DNA of 64,000 nucleotides from CAVQMB01 sp963713445 (lineage in GTDB: Bacteria > Pseudomonadota > Gammaproteobacteria > Competibacterales > Competibacteraceae). Of the stretch, positions 47,194 to 56,228 are shown in pieces. The stretch is taken from contig CAVQMB010000002.1 of the NCBI GenBank assembly GCA_963713445.1, positions 124,001 to 188,000 on the forward strand. The letters are read 5' to 3'. The translations under genes and the position numbers were made by a program. Below the pieces are notes generated by a model. That model did not search any database. It was not told the origin of the DNA and saw nothing but the letters and a program-made list of their open reading frames with translations. How positions within the stretch are numbered: position 1 is the stretch's first letter; each line of letters begins with the position of its first letter.

Positions 47194-47673
47194 GTGACCA
47201 CCCTGGTGCTGGGGCTCGGCAATGCTTATCGACGCGATGATAGTGTCGGTTTGGCGATTGTGGAACGGTTGCGTGCCAGGTTGCCGGCGCCGGTTGAGGT
47301 GGTGCGATCCAGTGGTGAGGCTACCGATCTGATGAGCCGCTGGGAGGGTCGTGATGCGGTCTACGTGGTGGATGCAGCGCGCAGCGATGCCACCGCCGGT
47401 ACCTTGCACCGGATCGAGGCTCACCGTGAACCGCTGCCCAGCGCTCTTTTTCAGGGTTCCAGCCATGCTTTTGGTCTGGTCCAGGCTGTCGAACTAAGCC
47501 GGGTGCTGGGCGATCTTCCCGTCAGGCTGGTGATATACGCTGTTGAAGGGGCTGACTTCGCTACCGGCACTGGCATGAGTCCAGCGGTTGCAGCGGCGGC
47601 TGACCAAGTCGTGGAGCGGTTGTTAGTGGAATTATCTGCGGAGACAAACCCATGCACGAATTTTCCCTGCTAG
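47194..47673 (+). CDS. Hydrogenase maturation protease
   Basis: An HycI/HybD-type endopeptidase of 159 residues that trims the large subunit after nickel insertion. The start LVLGLGNAYRRDDSVGLAI carries the first acidic nickel-sensing residue region; VVDAARSDATAG and SSHAFGLVQAVELS carry the second acid and histidine. GTG 47194 starts 3 bp after the large-subunit stop, and it overlaps the hypA-like gene. Confidence 0.93.
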   Translation: MTTLVLGLGNAYRRDDSVGLAIVERLRARLPAPVEVVRSSGEATDLMSRWEGRDAVYVVDAARSDATAGTLHRIEAHREPLPSALFQGSSHAFGLVQAVELSRVLGDLPVRLVIYAVEGADFATGTGMSPAVAAAADQVVERLLVELSAETNPCTNFPC

Positions 47674-47912
47674 CCGATTTGCTTAACAAGATCGAGCAGG
47701 TTGCCCGTGCCGAGCAGGCTGAGCGGGTGGTACGGGTACACCTGTGGCTGGGGGCATTGGCCCACATCTCGCCGGGCCATCTGCGCGAGCATTTTGTCGA
47801 TGGCGTCCGTGGCACTGTGGCGGACGGTGCGGAACTGCAAATCGAAAGTTCCGACGACGTTGATGATCCCAATGCGCAGGCCATCCTGCTGCAGCAGGTC
47901 GAGCTCGTGTGA
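47652..47912 (+). CDS. hypA: HypA-like protein lacking the zinc-finger domain
   Basis: HypA helps deliver nickel to the hydrogenase. The N-terminal nickel-site MHE is present (MHEFSLLADLL), as is RVVRVHLWLGALAHISPGHLR. The protein has 86 residues against about 113. The zinc-binding CxxC pairs are missing, and the chain ends SSDDVDDPNAQAILLQQVELV. The acidic replacement looks organised, and I recall similar short forms beside other group 3b hydrogenases, so this may be a variant family and not a truncation. It overlaps the protease gene and the hypF start; no hypB occurs in this operon. Confidence 0.75.
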   Translation: MHEFSLLADLLNKIEQVARAEQAERVVRVHLWLGALAHISPGHLREHFVDGVRGTVADGAELQIESSDDVDDPNAQAILLQQVELV

Positions 47913-50203
47913 ACGCCTCGCCGGCCGCGGCCCGCGTGCGCTGGCAGGTGCGGGTACATGGCGTGGTCCAGGGGGTGGGGTTCCGGCCGTTTGTACATGG
48001 CCTGGCCAGCGGCCTGGGGCTGGCGGGCCGGGTTTACAACACGGCGGCTGGTGTGATCCTGGAAGTCGAGGGTGAGCCGTCCCGACTTGAGATCTTCTTG
48101 CTGCGATTGCGCAGCGAGGCCCCGGTGCCGGCGCATGTGGCGGATATCGGGGTGGAGCCGATTGCGGCACTAGGCCAGGACGGCTTCGTCATCGAATCCA
48201 GTGTACTGGAAGGTCCGGTTGCCGCAGCGGTGCCGGCCGATCTGGCGACCTGTCCGGATTGCCTGGCCGAATTGACTGACCCGCACGACCGGCGTCACCG
48301 CTACCCATTCATCAATTGCAGCCACTGCGGCCCGCGCTTCAGTCTGATCGAAAGCCTGCCTTACGATCGCCAGCGCAGTACCATGCGGGAATTCACTCTA
48401 TGCCCGGACTGCACTGCTGAATACACCGATCCGGGCAACCGGCGATATCATGCCCAGCCCAATGCCTGCCCCGATTGCGGACCGCAGCTCGCCTTTTGGG
48501 ATCTGGCGGGACAGACTCGCGCGCGGGGTGAGGCGGCACTGCAAGCCGCTGCCGGGAGCATTGCAAGCAGGGCGATCGTGGCCGTCAAGGGGCTGGGTGG
48601 CTTCCATCTGTTGGCGGATGCCGCTGATCAAGCCGTGATCGAACGGTTGCGCCGGCGCAAGGTGCGGCCCCACAAGCCGTTTGCACTGATGTGTCCGGAT
48701 CTGGCGACAGTTGCTGAACTTTGTGAACTCAATCCCGCGGCAGAGGAGTTGCTGACCAGTTCAGCGGCACCCATCGTACTGCTGTCGAAGCGCCGCACGG
48801 TCGCTCCGATGGTGGCCGCAGCGGTGGCTCCGGATAACCCCTGTCTGGGCATAATGTTGCCTTATACGCCGCTGCACAAGCTGCTATTGGCTGCGGTCGG
48901 GCGAGCGCTGGTAGTGACCAGTGGCAACCGTGGAGGCGAGCCACTATGCACCGACGAAACCGAAGCCCTGGAAGGCTTGGCCGGTATCGCCGACTGTTTT
49001 CTAGTGCATGACCGCGCCATCGTACGCCCGTTGGAGGATGCCGTGGTGGTGCCGGCCAAGCCGGCGCCGGTGCTGCTCCGGGCCGCCCGCGGTTACGCCC
49101 CGCTGACGCTGACGTTGCCCTGGCACAGTCCCGTTCCGGTGCTGGCGCTAGGCGGTCATTTGAAGAGCACTGTCGCGCTGCTGTGCGAGGACCGGGCCGT
49201 GCTCAGCCAACCACTGGGCGATCTCGGCAGTGCGGCGGCGACGGTAAAGTTCGAACGCAATCTGGCGGGTCTGGAGACGCTGTACCGCTTCACGCCTGGG
49301 CGGCTGGCTTGTGATCGCCACCCGGACTATCACAGCAGTCGTTACGGCCAGGCACGGGCTCGCCGTGACCGGCTGACACTGGTCGGCGTGCAGCACCATC
49401 ACGCCCATGTCGCCGCGGTGATGGCGGAGCACGGACTGAGCGGGCCGGTGCTGGGCGTGGCGTGGGACGGCAATGGCCTGGGTGATGATGGCACCCTGTG
49501 GGGAGGCGAGTTTCTGGGGTGTACTTTGGCTGACTACCAACGGCAGGGCTGGCTTCGTCCCTTGGCCCTTCCGGGCGGGGAGGTGGCGCTGCGGGAGCCG
49601 CGCCGGGTTGCTCTCGGCCTGCTCCGTGAGGCAGGTCGGGGCGAGGCGGAAAGCGCGACCAGGCAGGCATTCGGGGGCGCCGAGTGCGAACTGCTGGAAC
49701 AGATGCTGGCCAAGGGAGTCAATTGCCCGACAACCAGCAGTGTCGGCCGGTTGTTCGATGCGATCGCTTCGCTGCTGGGGCTGGTGCAGGTTGCGAGCTT
49801 TGAGGGCCAGGCCGCCATGGCGGTACAGTTCGCTGCCGAGGGCGTTCCCGAACGCGAACGGTTGCCGTTCGGACTGCAGCGGCGGCGCCAGGGTTTGCAG
49901 CTCGACTGGGGGCCGCTGGTGAGTGCAGTGTTGACGGCATGGTCGGACGGCTGCAGTGTGCCAAGGATTGCCGCTGCTTTCCACCATACCCTGGCGGCGA
50001 TGATTCTGACCGTCGCTCGGCGTCTGGGCTATCGACAGGTGGTACTGGCCGGCGGCTGTTTTCAGAACCGGTTGCTGCTGGAACTCGCGATCGACACGTT
50101 GCAGATGGCTGGGTTCGAGGTGTTTTGGCCCCAGCGGCTGCCGGCCAATGATGCCGCACTGGCGCTCGGTCAGGCGGTTGTGGCGGCCCACAGCGGAGGT
50201 TGA
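47909..50203 (+). CDS. hypF: Carbamoyltransferase HypF
   Basis: Makes the thiocarboxamide on HypE that becomes the cyanide ligands of the active site. The 764-residue chain has an acylphosphatase domain (1-95, VRVHGVVQGVGFRPFVHGLA), zinc-finger pairs (CPDCLAEL, NCSHCGPRFS, CPDCTAEY, CPDCGPQ; about 113-190), a YrdC-like domain (about 200-385) and a Kae1-like domain with VQHHHAHVAAVMAEH and VLAGGCFQNRLLLE. GTG start overlaps hypA. Confidence 0.97.
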   Translation: MNASPAAARVRWQVRVHGVVQGVGFRPFVHGLASGLGLAGRVYNTAAGVILEVEGEPSRLEIFLLRLRSEAPVPAHVADIGVEPIAALGQDGFVIESSVLEGPVAAAVPADLATCPDCLAELTDPHDRRHRYPFINCSHCGPRFSLIESLPYDRQRSTMREFTLCPDCTAEYTDPGNRRYHAQPNACPDCGPQLAFWDLAGQTRARGEAALQAAAGSIASRAIVAVKGLGGFHLLADAADQAVIERLRRRKVRPHKPFALMCPDLATVAELCELNPAAEELLTSSAAPIVLLSKRRTVAPMVAAAVAPDNPCLGIMLPYTPLHKLLLAAVGRALVVTSGNRGGEPLCTDETEALEGLAGIADCFLVHDRAIVRPLEDAVVVPAKPAPVLLRAARGYAPLTLTLPWHSPVPVLALGGHLKSTVALLCEDRAVLSQPLGDLGSAAATVKFERNLAGLETLYRFTPGRLACDRHPDYHSSRYGQARARRDRLTLVGVQHHHAHVAAVMAEHGLSGPVLGVAWDGNGLGDDGTLWGGEFLGCTLADYQRQGWLRPLALPGGEVALREPRRVALGLLREAGRGEAESATRQAFGGAECELLEQMLAKGVNCPTTSSVGRLFDAIASLLGLVQVASFEGQAAMAVQFAAEGVPERERLPFGLQRRRQGLQLDWGPLVSAVLTAWSDGCSVPRIAAAFHHTLAAMILTVARRLGYRQVVLAGGCFQNRLLLELAIDTLQMAGFEVFWPQRLPANDAALALGQAVVAAHSGG

Positions 50204-50204
50204 T

Positions 50205-50432
50205 ATGTGTCTGGCGGTGCCCGGTAGAGTTCTCAGTATCAGCGAAGATGAAGCGCTGTTCCGGACTGCGCGGATCGATTTCGGCGGCGTGATCAAGGAC
50301 ATTTCGCTGGCTTGTGTGCCCGACGCCCGCGTCGACGATTACGTACTGGTGCATGCCGGGCTGGCGATCACCGTAATCGATACGGCGGCGGCGGCCGAGA
50401 CCCTGGAATTGCTGCGCACGGTGGGCAGATGA
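50205..50432 (+). CDS. hypC: Hydrogenase assembly chaperone HypC
   Basis: A 75-residue chaperone carrying the Fe(CN)2CO group with HypD to the large subunit. The essential Cys2 is in MCLAVPGRVLSI, and DYVLVHAGLAI is typical. ATG 50205 follows GGAGG. Its stop overlaps hypD. Confidence 0.96.
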   Translation: MCLAVPGRVLSISEDEALFRTARIDFGGVIKDISLACVPDARVDDYVLVHAGLAITVIDTAAAAETLELLRTVGR

Positions 50433-51526
50433 AATTCATCGAGGAATACCGCGACAGGTCACTGGTGCACCGGCTCAGCGTCGCAATCGCCGCCACCGCG
50501 ACCCGCCAATGGACTCTGATGGAGATCTGCGGGGGGCAGACCCATGCCATCGTTCGCCACGGGCTGGATCAACTGCTGCCGGATAACGTACGCTTGATTC
50601 ACGGACCCGGCTGTCCGGTTTGCGTAACGCCGATCGAGGTCATCGATCAGGCGCAGGCGCTGGCGGCGCAACCCGGCACTACCTTGTGTTCATTCGGCGA
50701 TATGTTGCGGGTGCCGGGGCATCAGGGTGATCTACTGGCGGTCAAGGCGGCCGGCGGCGATGTCCGCATGGTGTATTCGCCGCTCGATGCGGTCCGGCTG
50801 GCGCAGCGCGAACCGTGGCAGCAGATCATATTTCTGGCCGTCGGTTTCGAGACCACGGCTCCGGCCAACGCCACGGCGGTCCTGCAGGCGCAGCGGCTCG
50901 GGTTGACCAATTTTTCCTTGCTCGTGTCTCAGGTACAGGTGCCACCTGCCATCGAGGCCATTCTGGCGCGGGCGGACAATCAGGTGCAGGGGTTTCTGGC
51001 GGCTGGGCATGTGTGTACGGTGACCGGGGATCAGGCCTATCGGCCGTTGGCGGCCCGTTACCGGGTGCCGATCGTGGTGACCGGGTTCGAGCCGGCTGAT
51101 ATCTTGCTGGGGGTGTTGCGCTGTATCGAGCAGTTGGAATCCGGCCGGGCCGAGGTCGCTAATGGTTATGACCGGATCGCTCGTACGGCGGGCAATCCAG
51201 CGGCCCGGCAGGTGCTGGCCAGGGTTTTTGAGACCGTCGACCGTCGCTGGCGTGGCATGGGTATCATTCCCGCCAGCGGGCTGGCCTTGCGCCCGGAATA
51301 TGCTGGGTTCGACGCCGAAGTCCGGTTTGGTGCCGTTGCCGCGGTTTCCGCCGACGACGGTGAGTGCATAGCCGGCGATATCCTGCGCGGCACGCGCACG
51401 CCGCATGCCTGCCCGGCCTTTGGTAACCGTTGTACCCCACAACACCCGTTAGGTGCACCGATGGTCTCCAGCGAGGGCGCCTGCGCCGCTTACTACCGTT
51501 ACCGGCGTGAGCCGAACGCGGCATGA
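50429..51526 (+). CDS. hypD: Hydrogenase maturation factor HypD
   Basis: Scaffold for assembling the Fe(CN)2CO cofactor with HypC and HypE. The 365-residue protein has Cys34 in EICGGQTHAI and the CxxC redox pair Cys62/Cys65 in HGPGCPVCVTP. Further blocks are GFETTAPANA and GFEPADIL. The C-terminal cysteines bind a 4Fe-4S cluster (DILRGTRTPHACPAFGNRC). It overlaps hypC and hypE. Confidence 0.97.
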   Translation: MKFIEEYRDRSLVHRLSVAIAATATRQWTLMEICGGQTHAIVRHGLDQLLPDNVRLIHGPGCPVCVTPIEVIDQAQALAAQPGTTLCSFGDMLRVPGHQGDLLAVKAAGGDVRMVYSPLDAVRLAQREPWQQIIFLAVGFETTAPANATAVLQAQRLGLTNFSLLVSQVQVPPAIEAILARADNQVQGFLAAGHVCTVTGDQAYRPLAARYRVPIVVTGFEPADILLGVLRCIEQLESGRAEVANGYDRIARTAGNPAARQVLARVFETVDRRWRGMGIIPASGLALRPEYAGFDAEVRFGAVAAVSADDGECIAGDILRGTRTPHACPAFGNRCTPQHPLGAPMVSSEGACAAYYRYRREPNAA

Positions 51527-52569
51527 GTAGCGCCTGGGGTCTGGATTGTCCACTGCCGCTGCGCGACTACCCGCGGGTGCTGCTGGCTCACGGTGGCGGC
51601 GGTCAGCTCATGCAAGACTTGCTGGAGGGATTGATTGTCCCGACCCTGTGCGCTGATCCGGCAAGTGGAGCGCATGACGCCGCGGTGCTGGAACCAACCG
51701 GCGGCCGGTTGGCGCTGACTAGCGATGCCTTTGTGGTGCGGCCACTGGAGTTTCCGGGTGGTGATATAGGTACTCTGGCGGTCAATGGTACCGTCAACGA
51801 TCTGGCTATGGCTGGTGCCCGTCCGCATAGCCTCACTGTGTCGCTGATTCTTGAAGAAGGCCTGCTCATGGAGCGGCTTTGGCGCCTGCTGCGTTCGCTT
51901 CGCGCGACGGCTGATGCGGTCGGGGTGCGCGTGGTCAGTGGCGACACCAAAGTGGTGGAGCGCGGCAGAGGCGACGGTGTCTATGTCAGCACGACCGGCA
52001 TTGGCCTGGTGCCGGCAGATATCGAAATTCACCCGCGCCGGATTGAATTTGGCGACGCGGTGCTGGTCAGCGGTGATCTGGGCCGCCATGGCATCGCGGT
52101 GTTGGCGGAACGTGAAGGGTTGGGGTTCGAGACACCCATCGTCAGTGACTGTGCCAGCCTTGCCGGGTTGGTGGCTGAACTGGTTGCCGCCCGGATAGCG
52201 CTGCATTGCCTGCGGGATATCACCCGCGGTGGTCTCGCCAGCGTCGTCAACGAATTGGCCAGGGCCGCGGGTTGCGGCATGGAGCTCGATGAAGCCGCGC
52301 TGCCGGTTGCGGCCGGTGTGACAGCAGCCTGTGACCTGCTGGGCCTGGACCCATTGTATGTGGCCTGCGAGGGGCGTTGTGTCATTGTCGTTCCGGCATC
52401 GGCGGTAGAGGCCGCTTTGACGGTACTGCGGCAGCATCCTTTGGGTCGGGATGCGGCACTGATTGGTCACGTGACGGATCAGCGTGGCCGGGTGATCCTC
52501 AAGAGTCGGCTGGGCACCAGGCGGGTGCTCGACTTACCGAGTGGCGAGCAACTCCCCAGGATTTGCTGA
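51523..52569 (+). CDS. hypE: Hydrogenase maturation factor HypE
   Basis: A 348-residue AIR-synthase-fold enzyme that dehydrates the carbamoyl group on its own C-terminal cysteine to a thiocyanate. The terminal PRIC motif with Cys348 is intact, and HGGGGQLMQDLLEG, DIGTLAVNGTVNDLAM and VVSGDTKVVERG are typical. It is the last gene of the hydrogenase operon and completes hypFCDE. Confidence 0.97.
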   Translation: MSSAWGLDCPLPLRDYPRVLLAHGGGGQLMQDLLEGLIVPTLCADPASGAHDAAVLEPTGGRLALTSDAFVVRPLEFPGGDIGTLAVNGTVNDLAMAGARPHSLTVSLILEEGLLMERLWRLLRSLRATADAVGVRVVSGDTKVVERGRGDGVYVSTTGIGLVPADIEIHPRRIEFGDAVLVSGDLGRHGIAVLAEREGLGFETPIVSDCASLAGLVAELVAARIALHCLRDITRGGLASVVNELARAAGCGMELDEAALPVAAGVTAACDLLGLDPLYVACEGRCVIVVPASAVEAALTVLRQHPLGRDAALIGHVTDQRGRVILKSRLGTRRVLDLPSGEQLPRIC

Positions 52570-52768
52570 CGTAGAGAATTAAGTAACCTCCTATCCTCCT
52601 GGCGGTTCTTCAATTTTGGCCTGCAGGTAAAAAGCCAGCCTGTCAGCGCCCATTCCCTATAATCGGATCTGCCGCCTGTCGTAGTGATCTGTTCCGCTAG
52701 CCGCGATCCAGTCACACTGTCAGGTTCAGCCTACTACCGTCGTCGATTGTTATAATAGGAGAATAACC

Positions 52769-53665
52769 ATGATGCTTCGTGCCACTCACAATGATACCTA
52801 TGACCAGATCGCCAGCCGCCAGCTGAGCACCCGCTACGATGCTGTCAGTCGTGCCCTTTGGTGCTTCATGCACGCGCAGCCGCGACCCTGCTTCAGCCGC
52901 CAGTTGCTGGCCGAGAGCCGTGAGCTGCAGCGCCGCGTCAGCCAGCGCGCCAAGCAGGCTGATAATCCAGAGCCAGTGGACTATCTCGTGCTGGCCTCGA
53001 GCGTGCCCGGTGTTTTCAACTTGGGCGGTGACCTGGCACTGTTTCTGAGCCTGATCCGCCAGCGTGACGCTGATGGCCTGTTAGCCTATGCCCGGGCCTG
53101 CATCGATGTCTGCTACCATCAGGCCATCGACCTTGACGACACCGTGACCACTATCGCTCTGGTGCAGGGTGATGCGCTGGGTGGTGGGTTCGAAGCCGCA
53201 CTGTCCTGCAGCGTGCTGGTGGCGGAGCGCCAGACGCAGCTGGGCTTGCCGGAGATCCTGTTCAATCTGTTCCCGGGTATGGGGGCGTTCAGCTTTCTGG
53301 CCCGGCGGCTGGATCCAGTGCGGGCTGAGCGGCTGATTCTCAGCGGTAAACTGTATTCCGCCGAGGAACTCCACGACATGGGGGTAGTGGACGTTCTGGC
53401 CGAACCTGACGAGGGCGAAATGGCGGTCGCCGAGTACATCCGGCGGCGTAACCGTGCTCGCAAAGGCTACCACGCTATGCAGCGGGTGCGGCGCTTGTAC
53501 CAGCCGGTTCGCTATGAGGAACTGCTTGATATCACCCGCGTCTGGGTGGATACAGCACTGCAATTGAGTGAAAAGGATCTGAAGACCATGGAGCGGTTAG
53601 TGCGGGCGCAGAACAAAAGACTACCGCCCGATCCACAGACCGCCCATCACGCCGTGGCTGGTTGA
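52769..53665 (+). CDS. rpfF: DSF synthase RpfF-like crotonase
   Basis: Makes the diffusible signal factor, a cis-2-unsaturated fatty acid, by acting as thioesterase and dehydratase on acyl-ACP. The 298-residue crotonase-fold protein has the two catalytic glutamates at 142 (DALGGGFEAALS) and 162 (GLPEILFNLFPGMG), matching Glu141 and Glu161 of Xanthomonas RpfF. The long N-terminal part and C-terminal helices are also RpfF-like. ATG 52769 has AGGAG 8 bp upstream. It faces rpfC, with only 22 bp between stops. Confidence 0.93.
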   Translation: MMLRATHNDTYDQIASRQLSTRYDAVSRALWCFMHAQPRPCFSRQLLAESRELQRRVSQRAKQADNPEPVDYLVLASSVPGVFNLGGDLALFLSLIRQRDADGLLAYARACIDVCYHQAIDLDDTVTTIALVQGDALGGGFEAALSCSVLVAERQTQLGLPEILFNLFPGMGAFSFLARRLDPVRAERLILSGKLYSAEELHDMGVVDVLAEPDEGEMAVAEYIRRRNRARKGYHAMQRVRRLYQPVRYEELLDITRVWVDTALQLSEKDLKTMERLVRAQNKRLPPDPQTAHHAVAG

Positions 53666-53687
53666 AAGCCGCCCGGTCGCAACCCGT

Positions 53688-56213
53688 CTACGGTGCTGAC
53701 TGGCGGTTCTGTCCCAGGTACTGCTGCAGTGCCGCGCGGGTTGCGGTGAAGCGCTGGCGCAGATCGGCCAGCCTGGCGTCGCCCTCGCGCCGAAGCACAT
53801 CGGGTGTCGTTTTCATGAACGCCCCGGCGGTACGGCTGACGGCTTCGGCACCTATGCTGGCGGAGCAGCCCTTGAGGGCATGTGCTTGCTCGCGCAAGCG
53901 GGCCCAGTCCTGTTCTGTCAGGGCTTGGTCGAGGCCGTTTAGCAATTCGTCGCTGTCGGCCAGGAAGCCTTCGACCAAGTCGCGGATGAACTCGCCGCCG
54001 CCGCCCAGCTGGGCCAGTTCCTGTAGCGTTGATTCCACCAGCAGTGCGGCGTTCTGGGGCATCGTCGGCGCCTTTGGGCTGTCGCGAGTAGGTTCTTCCT
54101 GATGATTTGCTTCCCGGACCAGTTCACCCGTGACGCGTAGCAGTTCGGCCGGGGCGATCGGTTTGGTCTGAAATGCCTGGATGCCGGCATCCAGGCAGGT
54201 TTGTCGAGCCTCGGCGGTTGCGTTGGCGGTGAGTACCATGAACGGCGTAGTACTGCCAGGGGCCATGAAGCGGTATTGTCGGTAGACATCGACGCCGCTC
54301 AGATCGGGCATTTGCATGTCAACAATAACCAGGTCGAAGCGTTGTTCCTCGAGCTGGTCGAGCGCATCTTCGCCGGATTCGGCCAATGTCACCTGATAGC
54401 CGGCCTGACTGAGAATGGTGTCGATAACCTTGCGGTTGGTTGGATTGTCCTCGGTAACGAGAATCCTCCGCTGCGGAGCATTCTTGGGCCGCTGATAGTC
54501 ACTGATTCGGGTAATGCCAGTCGGGCGTGTCGATTCCTGGGGTGCGTGCAAGGCATTGAACAGCTGCCGGCTGTCGCTTGCATCGGCGACTACTGCTAAA
54601 AATCCGGCCCGTTTCAGCGCTGTGACCGAATTGCCGGTAGCCGTACCGTTGAGCAGGATAATGCCCAGCCCGCTGAGTACAGTCTCGCGTCGTAAAACGG
54701 CAGCAAACTGCTCTGGGCTCATCCCAAGGTCCGCTTCGTGAGCCAGCAGTAAATCGAATGGTCGCCCATCCTGGTTTGCTTTCAACGCGGCCGAGCAGAC
54801 TTGCGCTGTTGACGACGCCAGTGTGGTATGCGCACCCCAACCGCGCAATTTTGCGACCACCGGTGCGTAGCTTGAGGCCTCCTGCCATAGCAGCAGCAGA
54901 CGTTTGCCGGTTAGCGTCCGCGGGCTATCGCTGTCTGCCGCGTCGGCTTGGGTCGGGTTGGCAAAAGGCAGGGTAATGGTGAACGTAGTACCCTGTCCGG
55001 GCACGCTCTCCAGGCTGATGCGACCCCCCATGAGTTCGATCAGTTGTTTGGCGATGGTGGTTCCGAGGCCGGTGCCACCGTGACGGCGTGTGATCGAATC
55101 ATCGGCCTGGGTGAACGCTTCGAAAATTCGTTGCTGGGCGTCCTTGCTGATACCGATACCCGTGTCGATGACGTCGAACTGCAGCATGAGTTTGTCGTTC
55201 GTTCGTTCGCCGCAGATGACCCGCAAAGTGACCCTACCTTGGTCAGTGAATTTGATGGCATTACCCAACAGATTAAGCAGTACCTGATGTAGGTGGAGCG
55301 GATCGCCTTGCAGCTGTTGCGGCAGCTCGGGCGACAGTTCCAGGTTGAGCTGCAAGCCTTTGCGCAATGCCAGCGGCTGGATGATCCGCTCGATCTCATG
55401 CAGCAGTTGGGGCAGGTCGAATTCGATGTGCTCGATGTTGACCTTGCCGGCCTCGATCTTGGCGATATCGAGCAACTCGTTAATCAGCGCCATCAGCGAG
55501 CGCGACGAAGCCCGCAAGCTTTCCACGTATTCGCGCTGCTGGGTTGCGAGTGGGGTTTCCGTCAGCAGTTCGACCATACCCACGATGCCGTTCAGTGGGG
55601 TCCGCATTTCATGGCTCATGTTCGCCAGAAAGCGGCTTTTGGACTGATTGGCTTCCTCGGCTTTAAGTCTGGCCTGGTCGAGCTGGCGGATCAGTGTTGC
55701 CGCGTAGGCTGGCAGGACGATTAAGCACAGCAACGTTCCGGCCCAGACGGTAGGCTGGGTATACCAGTACGGTGTGAAAGCAGTGGCGAGCAAGAAGCCG
55801 GCCAGACCGAAACCGGTGCATAACCACAGCCAGTCACGGCCAAAGCGGAAACCGTTGCCAAAGATGACCCAGAGGTAAATTGCCAGCAGCGGCGGACCGG
55901 TACTGTCGGCCAAGTGGAGGCAGTACGAGATCGCACTGATGTCGACCACCATACCCAGTATACGGCGCGCAGGTGATACGCCAGGCTGTAGCATGATGCT
56001 GGTAAATATGCCAAGGCCGGCGGCGAAGAACACTACCATGCCCCACCAGAATGGCAGCCTGTCGAGTGCCAGAGCACCGGCGTTCAGCACGTTGCTCAGC
56101 GCCAGGTACACCAGCACGGCACTGCCGACCACCAGCCGGATCAGCGCTTGCTGATGTTCGCTGTCGGGGCGCCCGGTCAGCCGAGGGCGCAATGCCTGCA
56201 GTCGAGGTGACAT
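53688..56213 (-). CDS. rpfC: Hybrid sensor histidine kinase RpfC-like
   Basis: A DSF receptor kinase of 841 residues. Five membrane helices (about 25-175) are followed by a HisKA domain with phospho-acceptor His201 (ANMSHEMRTPLNG) and an ATPase domain with NAIKFTDQG and DTGIGISKD. A receiver (about 575-690, with LVTEDNPTNRKV and VDMQMPDLSG) and a C-terminal HPt domain with its histidine in AHALKGCSAS follow. This is the RpfC layout. It lies 15 bp after rpfG, same strand, and converges on rpfF. Confidence 0.92.
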   Translation of the reverse strand: MSPRLQALRPRLTGRPDSEHQQALIRLVVGSAVLVYLALSNVLNAGALALDRLPFWWGMVVFFAAGLGIFTSIMLQPGVSPARRILGMVVDISAISYCLHLADSTGPPLLAIYLWVIFGNGFRFGRDWLWLCTGFGLAGFLLATAFTPYWYTQPTVWAGTLLCLIVLPAYAATLIRQLDQARLKAEEANQSKSRFLANMSHEMRTPLNGIVGMVELLTETPLATQQREYVESLRASSRSLMALINELLDIAKIEAGKVNIEHIEFDLPQLLHEIERIIQPLALRKGLQLNLELSPELPQQLQGDPLHLHQVLLNLLGNAIKFTDQGRVTLRVICGERTNDKLMLQFDVIDTGIGISKDAQQRIFEAFTQADDSITRRHGGTGLGTTIAKQLIELMGGRISLESVPGQGTTFTITLPFANPTQADAADSDSPRTLTGKRLLLLWQEASSYAPVVAKLRGWGAHTTLASSTAQVCSAALKANQDGRPFDLLLAHEADLGMSPEQFAAVLRRETVLSGLGIILLNGTATGNSVTALKRAGFLAVVADASDSRQLFNALHAPQESTRPTGITRISDYQRPKNAPQRRILVTEDNPTNRKVIDTILSQAGYQVTLAESGEDALDQLEEQRFDLVIVDMQMPDLSGVDVYRQYRFMAPGSTTPFMVLTANATAEARQTCLDAGIQAFQTKPIAPAELLRVTGELVREANHQEEPTRDSPKAPTMPQNAALLVESTLQELAQLGGGGEFIRDLVEGFLADSDELLNGLDQALTEQDWARLREQAHALKGCSASIGAEAVSRTAGAFMKTTPDVLRREGDARLADLRQRFTATRAALQQYLGQNRQSAP

Positions 56214-56228
56214 GGTTTGGTTGGATAT

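Noticed and set aside
49148..50302. 384-codon open frame on the minus strand
   Set aside because: Antisense to the Kae1-like part of HypF, with no recognisable motif.
52751..52756. TATAAT as the -10 box of rpfF
   Set aside because: There is no -35 at proper spacing, and transcription would start inside or after the ribosome site.
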